A DNA stretch of 64,000 nucleotides from Pseudomonas reinekei (GTDB lineage Bacteria > Pseudomonadota > Gammaproteobacteria > Pseudomonadales > Pseudomonadaceae): the NCBI RefSeq assembly GCF_001945365.1, contig NZ_MSTQ01000002.1, forward strand, positions 186,001-250,000, read 5' to 3'. Positions 54,525 through 61,200 of this stretch are shown here, piece after piece. How positions within the stretch are numbered: the stretch's first letter is position 1; every line of letters begins with the position of its first letter. The notes beneath the pieces are model-generated. The model ran no database searches. It was given only the letters and a program-made list of their open reading frames with translations, and was not told where the DNA came from. Both the position numbers and the translations under genes were made by a program.

Positions 54525-56336
54525 TCAGGCCGGTGCTTGGGCGTTGGTGTGGGCGTTGGCGTGATTGCCACGGCGGTGGGCGGCTTCGCTGAACTGGCTT
54601 TCGCCATGCATTTCCGCCAGGCGCGTGATGAACTCGTCGACGAACACGCGCATGTCGGCGCTGACTTCCTTGTTGCGGGTGATCAAGCGGTTGTAGCCAA
54701 ACAGCGCCGGGATCGCGACGAACAGGCCCATGGCGGTGGCGAGCAAGGCGGCAGCCATACCCGGAGCGATGGCGTTGATGTTCACGTCGCCGGCCATAGC
54801 CGTGCCGAGGAACACCACCATGATCCCTAGCACCGTACCGAGCAGGCCGATGTACGGCCCGCCGGCGATGGCGTTGGACAAGGTCGAGAGTTTCGAGCTG
54901 AGCGCCTGGTTTTCCCGGGTGCGCACGCCGTCCATGGAGCAGCGGATCGCTTCAATGGTGGCTGCCGACACCGACGAGGTATCGGCGCCCTGCTCGCGAC
55001 GGGTGCGGATTTCCTTGACCGCCAACAGATACAGGCGCCACAGCGACGAGTGCTGCAGGCGCAGGGTGAGGTCCTGGTCGTCGGCGAACATTTCCAGGCG
55101 GGTACCGACCTTGGCGAACTGCTCGCGGAACGCTTCGTTGGCTGCCGAGACACGGCTGACCATGCGGTTCTTGCGAACCATGATGAACCACGACTGGACC
55201 ATCATCAGCACCAGCACCGCGATGATCACCCAGGCGTCCAGCGGCACGGCGTTGAGCAGGAAACCGAGGCTGCCGAAACCGTAACCCGATTGCTCTTCGT
55301 CAACACCATAGGCCAGCAGTTTCGACTCGGCGCCCTGGGACGTGGCATCGGCCAGCAACTGCGCGGCAGGTCGGGCGACTTTCGACAGACGCAGCTCGTC
55401 GATCGCGCCGGCAAACGGCAGGTAAGCACTGGCGGACACGTCGGCACCAATGGCCATGACCGAATTGAATGCCGGCATCGCCACTGCCAGGCTCGCGGAT
55501 TCACGGCCATTGAGGTAGAGCGAGACCTTGCTGCCTTCAGCGGTCAGCGCCAAGTGCTGCCATTGACCGGGGTTCAGGGCCTGGGTCGACACGGCGCGCT
55601 GACCGTCGATTTCAACGAATGGCATACCCTGATTCAAACCGACCAGCAGACTGTGTTCGCCTTCACGACGGGCCAGAACCAGTTGCTCGCCATTGGCCTG
55701 ATCCAGCTTCAACCAGGCGCTGAAGGTGAACGCGCTGCCGGCGTTGTGCTGCAACGATGGACTGGCCGGCAACAGCAGCGGCTGACCACTGAACTGCAAG
55801 GCACGACCGATCACACCGTCGATGCTCGTACCGGTGGCGCTCTGCGCGGTGTTGCCGTAGGCGGTGGTGTCCTTGGCCGGCGCCCCCGTGGCACCGTCGA
55901 AATGGTAGAGCGCGGTGTAGTTCGGATCGAAGGTCAACTGACCGTTACCGGTGGCCGCTGCCTTCTGGTTGCCGTAGTACATCCAGATGTCCTGGCGCTG
56001 ACCGCCCTCCACTTTCGGTACATCAATCCACACCAGCGCCATGCCCATCAGCGCATCGAAACTTTCGACCTGGTGGTTGAGCACGGTCTTGTCATCGGCG
56101 GCGACGAAGCGCAGGTCGGAGCCGTCTTCCTTGACCCCGTCGAAGGTGAAGTTGCCGGTGTGCAGGCGCACCAGCAACGCGGTACGCCCCAACGCCTCGT
56201 TGATCGCCGCGCCCTGGGGCGTGGTGTCGACCGAGAGCTGTTTGCGGTAGTGCCAATCGTCTTGCCACCACGCCTGGGCGGTGGCCGGGAGCACGAAGCT
56301 CAGGCACATCAGGAAAGCGAGAAATATGCGCTGCAT
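54525..56336 (-). CDS. exbB: ExbB/MotA/TolQ channel protein with DUF2341-LamG head
   Basis: This is a 603-residue fusion protein. A signal peptide (FLAFLMCLSFVLPATAQA) precedes a DUF2341 domain (about 25-130; WQDDWHYRKQLSV, WIDVPKVEGGQRQDIWMYYG) and a LamG/concanavalin-like domain (about 140-335; YHFDGATGAPAKDTTAYGN, TFSAWLKL, WQHLALTAEG, IDELRLSKVARP). A membrane segment at about 365-385 follows, then the ExbB/MotA domain (about 455-580) with GPYIGLLGTVLGIMVVFLGT and AALLATAMGLFVAIPA. Ordinary ExbB has about 240 residues; here a lectin-like periplasmic module is added in front. It likely senses or binds a glycan or the exoprotein while driving TonB. The architecture recurs at Pdt-type loci (PA0693, from memory). 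Confidence 0.92.
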   Translation of the reverse strand: MQRIFLAFLMCLSFVLPATAQAWWQDDWHYRKQLSVDTTPQGAAINEALGRTALLVRLHTGNFTFDGVKEDGSDLRFVAADDKTVLNHQVESFDALMGMALVWIDVPKVEGGQRQDIWMYYGNQKAAATGNGQLTFDPNYTALYHFDGATGAPAKDTTAYGNTAQSATGTSIDGVIGRALQFSGQPLLLPASPSLQHNAGSAFTFSAWLKLDQANGEQLVLARREGEHSLLVGLNQGMPFVEIDGQRAVSTQALNPGQWQHLALTAEGSKVSLYLNGRESASLAVAMPAFNSVMAIGADVSASAYLPFAGAIDELRLSKVARPAAQLLADATSQGAESKLLAYGVDEEQSGYGFGSLGFLLNAVPLDAWVIIAVLVLMMVQSWFIMVRKNRMVSRVSAANEAFREQFAKVGTRLEMFADDQDLTLRLQHSSLWRLYLLAVKEIRTRREQGADTSSVSAATIEAIRCSMDGVRTRENQALSSKLSTLSNAIAGGPYIGLLGTVLGIMVVFLGTAMAGDVNINAIAPGMAAALLATAMGLFVAIPALFGYNRLITRNKEVSADMRVFVDEFITRLAEMHGESQFSEAAHRRGNHANAHTNAQAPA

Positions 56337-56354
56337 GAAAATGTCTCCGTAGGT

Positions 56355-57950
56355 TCAGAATGTCGCTTGCAGGTTGAAATGCAGGCGCGATTCCTGTTTC
56401 GAGGTATTCGGCCCTTCGAGCAGCGGATAGCCCCAGTCGAGGCTGCCGGACAGCCATTTGCTCAGGCTCGCGCGGGTGCCAAGGCCCACACTGGCGAGGG
56501 CGTAATCGGCGTCCTGGTCGGGAAGTTCGTCGCGCAGGTACAACTGGGCGCCTTCGGCGAAGGCATAGAAACGCCACTCCTGCACGTAAGTGCCGAGGTA
56601 CTTGGCGAGGGATGGCGTGCGCAGTTCCTGGCTCAGCAGGTAGCCGTCGTCACCGGTGCGTTCGGCCGCCAGGTAGCCGCGTACTGACGTGGCGCCACCG
56701 GCGGAAAATTGCTCGTTGGATACCAGCGGCCCGGAAGCGAGTTGGAACGACGCCTTGCTCGCGGTCTGCCAGTCATTGCCGAAGGTGTAGGTGTATTGGG
56801 TATCGCCCTTGAGCACCGCAAAACTGGGGCTGGCGCGATAGCGTTTGTAGTCGAAGTCTTCGTCGGAACTGCCGTAGCCGAGAAAGCTGCGAGTGCCCGC
56901 CACCAGGCTCAGGCCGAGACCTAACTGCGAGCTTTCGGTGTAGCGAAAGCCGTTGTAGGCGAAGGTGAATGGCGCGTACTTGAGCGGCACCTTGTCGCTG
57001 TCACCGGCGAAATCCAGTTGCTCGTCGAAGTCCTTGAAGTCGATGCCGGCCGACAGCGAGTTGGACCAGTTGCCACTGGACGGCAGCGTGTAGATCGCCG
57101 ACACGCCGTAGGAATGACCCTTGCCCAACACGTTGCTGCCGCCGATGGTCGCGACGTTGCTGTCGGACTGGTAACCGGCAAACTGCACGCTCCAGCGCTC
57201 GCTGAGCGGCGCGGTGTAGGAACCGGACCAGACCTTGGCGTTGGAGGTGTCCTCGGGCGCGGTAAAGAACGTGAGCGACACGCTGTGGCCCAACTGCCAC
57301 AAGTTGTTGTAGCCGAGGCTGGCGACACTGCGCAGCTTTTCGGTGTCGGCGCTGTAGTCGTTGTTCAGGCCCAGACTGGCTTGCCACGGGTCCTGGTCTT
57401 CAACCTGCAAGTCGACGTCCATGGTCCCTGGGCGTTGACCTTCGCGCACCAGCGGCATGACCTGGCGACCGGGGTTCTTGTTCAGTTGTGCCAGTTCAGT
57501 CTGCACCTGGGCGAAGTCCGGCACATGGCCTTCTTTGAGCGCCGGTACGTCATCGCGAATTTCCACCGGAGAATAATGCTTGGCGCCGACGACACGAACC
57601 CGACCCACCTTGGTTTCGCTCACTTGCAGATAGACGATGCCGTCCTCGACTTTCTGCTCCGGCAACTCCACGAACACCGATTGATAGCCGTTGGCCTGAT
57701 ACGCCTTCTGCAACGCATCGCGGGCGCCTTCGATATCGGCCAGGTATTTTTGCGGACCGAGGAAGGGATACACCGCCTCTTCGATCGTGCGGGCATCGAG
57801 CACGGTGTTGCCGCGCACGAAGTATTCGTTGACGTCCACCGGCCTCGGTTCCGTCAGCTCGACGCTCTGCTGCGCCCACGCCGGCTGAGCGCCCGCCGTC
57901 ACCAGCAGCCAGCCCCACAGCGCCAGCCGTGACTTGAAAAAATCGTTCAC
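56355..57950 (-). CDS. pdtB: TpsB outer-membrane secretion protein (ShlB/FhaC family)
   Basis: This is a 531-residue two-partner secretion transporter. A signal peptide (LALWGWLLVTAGAQPAWA) is followed by POTRA domains (about 35-195; EYFVRGNTVLDARTIEEAV, then VYLQVSETKVGRVRVVG) and a 16-strand barrel with the FhaC-like block SVSLTFFTAPEDTSNAK and terminal LHFNLQATF. The GTG at 57950 is chosen: AGGGGG lies 5 nt upstream and a signal peptide starts there, whereas the frame extends further upstream only with low-quality sequence. It exports the TpsA encoded upstream. The symbol is by analogy with P. aeruginosa PdtB (PA0692). Confidence 0.9.
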   Translation of the reverse strand: MNDFFKSRLALWGWLLVTAGAQPAWAQQSVELTEPRPVDVNEYFVRGNTVLDARTIEEAVYPFLGPQKYLADIEGARDALQKAYQANGYQSVFVELPEQKVEDGIVYLQVSETKVGRVRVVGAKHYSPVEIRDDVPALKEGHVPDFAQVQTELAQLNKNPGRQVMPLVREGQRPGTMDVDLQVEDQDPWQASLGLNNDYSADTEKLRSVASLGYNNLWQLGHSVSLTFFTAPEDTSNAKVWSGSYTAPLSERWSVQFAGYQSDSNVATIGGSNVLGKGHSYGVSAIYTLPSSGNWSNSLSAGIDFKDFDEQLDFAGDSDKVPLKYAPFTFAYNGFRYTESSQLGLGLSLVAGTRSFLGYGSSDEDFDYKRYRASPSFAVLKGDTQYTYTFGNDWQTASKASFQLASGPLVSNEQFSAGGATSVRGYLAAERTGDDGYLLSQELRTPSLAKYLGTYVQEWRFYAFAEGAQLYLRDELPDQDADYALASVGLGTRASLSKWLSGSLDWGYPLLEGPNTSKQESRLHFNLQATF

Positions 57951-58179
57951 ACCACCCCCTGAATTCGAAGTACCGGTAACCGTCTGCGCTGCGGCAGGCT
58001 GGCTGACTGCCTGGCTCCCGGCGTCCCGCCATCGGCTGGAAAAGTGGCCTTTCGGCCGCCTCAAGCACGTCACATAGGCATGACCTGAATGGCGTTGTGC
58101 TACCGAACTTTTGTCATCAAAGCTTCATTTCAAAGATGGGCGGATGGCGTTGAAATGAGATGATTGAGACAGCAAAGAA

Positions 58180-58209
58180 CCCTGTAGGAGCAAGCTTGCT
58201 CCTACAGGG
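58180..58209. repeat. 30-bp perfect REP palindrome
   Basis: CCCTGTAGGAGCAAG and its exact reverse complement CTTGCTCCTACAGGG are joined without a spacer. The sequence is of the GTAGGAGC REP type and lies between tpsA and tpsB. Confidence 0.8.
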
Positions 58210-58230
58210 TCTTGTGTGAATTTGACGCAT

Positions 58231-58257
58231 AAAAAAGGCGACCCGAAGGTCGCCTCT
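58231..58257 (-). terminator. Rho-independent terminator of tpsA
   Basis: On the minus strand AGGCGACC-TTCG-GGTCGCCT (8-bp stem, UUCG tetraloop) is followed at once by TTTTT. It lies about 20 nt past the tpsA stop and is the best terminator in the window. Confidence 0.95.
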
Positions 58258-58276
58258 GATCCTGCTTGATGGCGCG

Positions 58277-61200
58277 TTACAACGTCAGATTGCCGCGTTC
58301 TTCTTCCGTCAATTGCCCACGCGCCCGCTCATCCAATGCGCCGGCACCCAGCACCTGCACCGGGCTATCGGGGTTGTAGCCAGGCGTCGGCGCACGGCTT
58401 GCGCCGTCGCTGCTCGGTGTCAGCGGTTCGTTGCCCAGGCTCAGCACTTGTACCGTCACGATCGACGGCAGGTTTTTGCGTGCCGCGGCCTGTTGCTGGC
58501 GTGACATGTCCTCGGCCGCTTGCGTGGCGGATGTAGCCGCGGAGCTGGCCGAAGTGATCGCCCCAGTGTTCACCGACGCCGTCACCGGAATGCCCGACGA
58601 CTTGCCCTGCACCTGGATGTTCGCCGCGTTGACCACCCGCAGGGCGATGATGTTGATGTTGCCCGACACCCGGATCCCCGCCTCGCCCGCATCGATCGTA
58701 CCCAGCGGTGCGATCAGGTCGATGTCGCCCGGTGGCACTTCGGCAATCGGGTTGAGCGTGGCGATACCGGCGCCGGTGCTCGGCACGGTCGGCGACAGCG
58801 TCACGTTGCCCCAGGTGTCGTAGATACGTTTGGGCGGCGTGAACACCACGGTGGTTTTTGAACCCCGGCCGGCGTTGATGTCGCCTTCGGCCGACCAGCC
58901 GAGAATGCTGCCGCCGAACGTGGTCATGACCCGGCTCTGCCCAAGCAGGATGCTGCCCTGGGAATACAGCTGAATGTTGCCCTCGCCCTGGGTGACGATC
59001 CCCGCCGTGGACGGCGGCGCCGCACCTTCGACACCGAACACCTGGCCACCGCCGGGAGTGAGCATCTGAATGTCACCGCCGAACAGCGTCTTCACGCCTG
59101 CGCCGCCGTACAACGTGATGTCGCCGTCGTAGCGAATGGTATTGCCCGCCACATCGGTCGTCGGGAACAACGCCGCAATCGCGTTGCGACCGCGCAGGTA
59201 ACTGCCCTGGCGCGGACCGTTTGCATCGGCGTATTCCAGGCCACCGGCACGCAACTCGGCGAAGTACACCTGACGAGCGAACACGGCTTGCTCGGTGCCC
59301 GGCAGTGCGGCGTAGAACGTCCGTGCCTGTTCTGCATTGCCGTTAAAGCCGTAGCCCAGAATCAGCCAGGACATCAGTTCTTCATCGTAGGTCTTGACCA
59401 CCTTACCCGGTTGATCGCTGAGCGGCGTACCGCCGGCAGCCTGGTTTTTCGGGTCCAGATAGCGGGCGATGAAGCGGCCGTAATCCGGACCATCGGCCCC
59501 TGCGCCCGCCTGCAATACAAGGCTGGCACCCGGACGGTTATCACCCGCCATTACTGGCCCGATACTGGTGATGCTGGCGCGGTCTTCCATCAGGATATTG
59601 CGCCCGGCATTGATTTCCAGCGTGCCGGGGCCGGCAATGTCGAAACTGCTGTAAAGAATGTCGCGACCGGCGGACACGCGCGAGACATCGTTCGCGTTGT
59701 TGTGGATGAACAGGTTGCCCGTGGCGGTGACGGTGTCACTGCTGTTGCCCATACCATCGCGGTTCACGGCCTGTGGCTGTCCGACGGTTGTACCCGACGC
59801 GACGATATCGCGTCCGGCCAACATCCAGACCGGCCCGGCCGCTTCGTACCAGGTGCGTTTGGAGTTGCTGAAACTCAAGGTTTCGCCACTGCGAACGCCA
59901 ACCAGATCGCCGGTTAGCGCGTAGAACCGCGCAGGGGCCTGAACCCCACTCAAGCCTGAATAGCTCTCGGCACCGAAGGCGAACAATGGATAACGGCTGT
60001 TGAGTCCGGGCGAGACGCTATCAGCGCCGCTATTAGACATCAGCGTTATCACTCGCTGACCATCCTTGGCATAACCATTGAACGCAGGCGTAAATGGCGT
60101 CGCGATGGACAGCGGGCTGGCACCCGATTGATTGATTGCATAGCCACCGGCATAGATGGAATCCCCTGCCAGCAATTCAAGCTGCCCGGATTGTGAGGGT
60201 GCCAACAACAAGGAGTACGAAATGCCCGGATAGTTACTCCCCCCACCATAGAAACCAGCAGACGGACCGGCATAGATTGAACCTTGCCCGGCGACTGCTC
60301 GCAGGATCGAGGGCATAACGAATCGATTATCGGTGGGTGAAGTATTGCTACCGCTAGGGATCGTTGAATTGTTGATCGCTTCAGCCATCAATGTACTTGG
60401 CGTGAGATTGCCTCCCGCCGAGAAAAGATCGATGGCGGTGTGATCGGTCCATAACGAGAAGCCTGTCAAACCACCGCCCGCATGCACCACCCCATCAGGC
60501 GTAGTGAACGATGTGGAGTTCTGCAGTACTACCCGACCAGGGTCCGCCGCGCCTCCCAACACCAAATCACCTCGGGTATTGAGCTGCATGCCCGAGTCCC
60601 CCGGAATCAACACCAGGCCGCCGGTTGCGCTGCTGGTGGTGGCCGTAAACGGATCGTAGCCGCGAGCCTCGCGCTGGTCCTGGTTGCCTGAGAATGAGCC
60701 GTACTGCAATCGGATTCCACCCACCGCCGATGCGCTCACATGTGCAGCTCCCCGCAGGTTAATCAGCGCGCCCTGCAGATCATGAATGGGGGTGCCGACA
60801 CCGGTCGCTCCCGCCCTGGCTTGCAGTGACGGGTTGAGCGTGCCGCCGATGCGGATATCCATGTCACCGCCACCGGTCAGTTGCAGGCTGCCGTCGCTAC
60901 CTACGCGCCCGGTGCTGCCTACCGCCACAATAAGTCCCTGGCTTCGAGGGTTTTGATTCGTACCAAAGACGTCTCCCAATGGCCTGAGCATGCCGCTATC
61001 AGCGCCTGCCCTGAGGCTGATGTTGCCACCACCCAGCGTGCCAAAACCGGTGAACCCCACCAGATAAGGTTCGGGTTCCACATCTGATGCAAGAGGCAGG
61101 CGAGTTGCATAGCTACCGAAATTGATCCACCAGGCTGTCGGCACGTCATTGCCAGCAGTGCCCTGACGCCATAACCAGTTACCTACGGCAACGCTCGGGT

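Larger units (their letters stand above)
57951..58276 (-). other. Gap between tpsA and tpsB: palindrome and terminator
   Basis: This 326-nt stretch has no convincing gene. It holds a 30-bp perfect palindrome at 58180-58209 and the tpsA terminator at 58231-58257. The part from 57951 to about 58170 should contain the tpsB promoter, since the terminator separates the two genes; no clear consensus promoter is recognised. Confidence 0.6.

Noticed and set aside
58277..58600. C-terminal CDI toxin or immunity gene after the TpsA protein
   Set aside because: The visible C-terminus is a short acidic helix after beta-helix repeats; there is no VENN-like border, no toxin domain and no small immunity ORF before the terminator.
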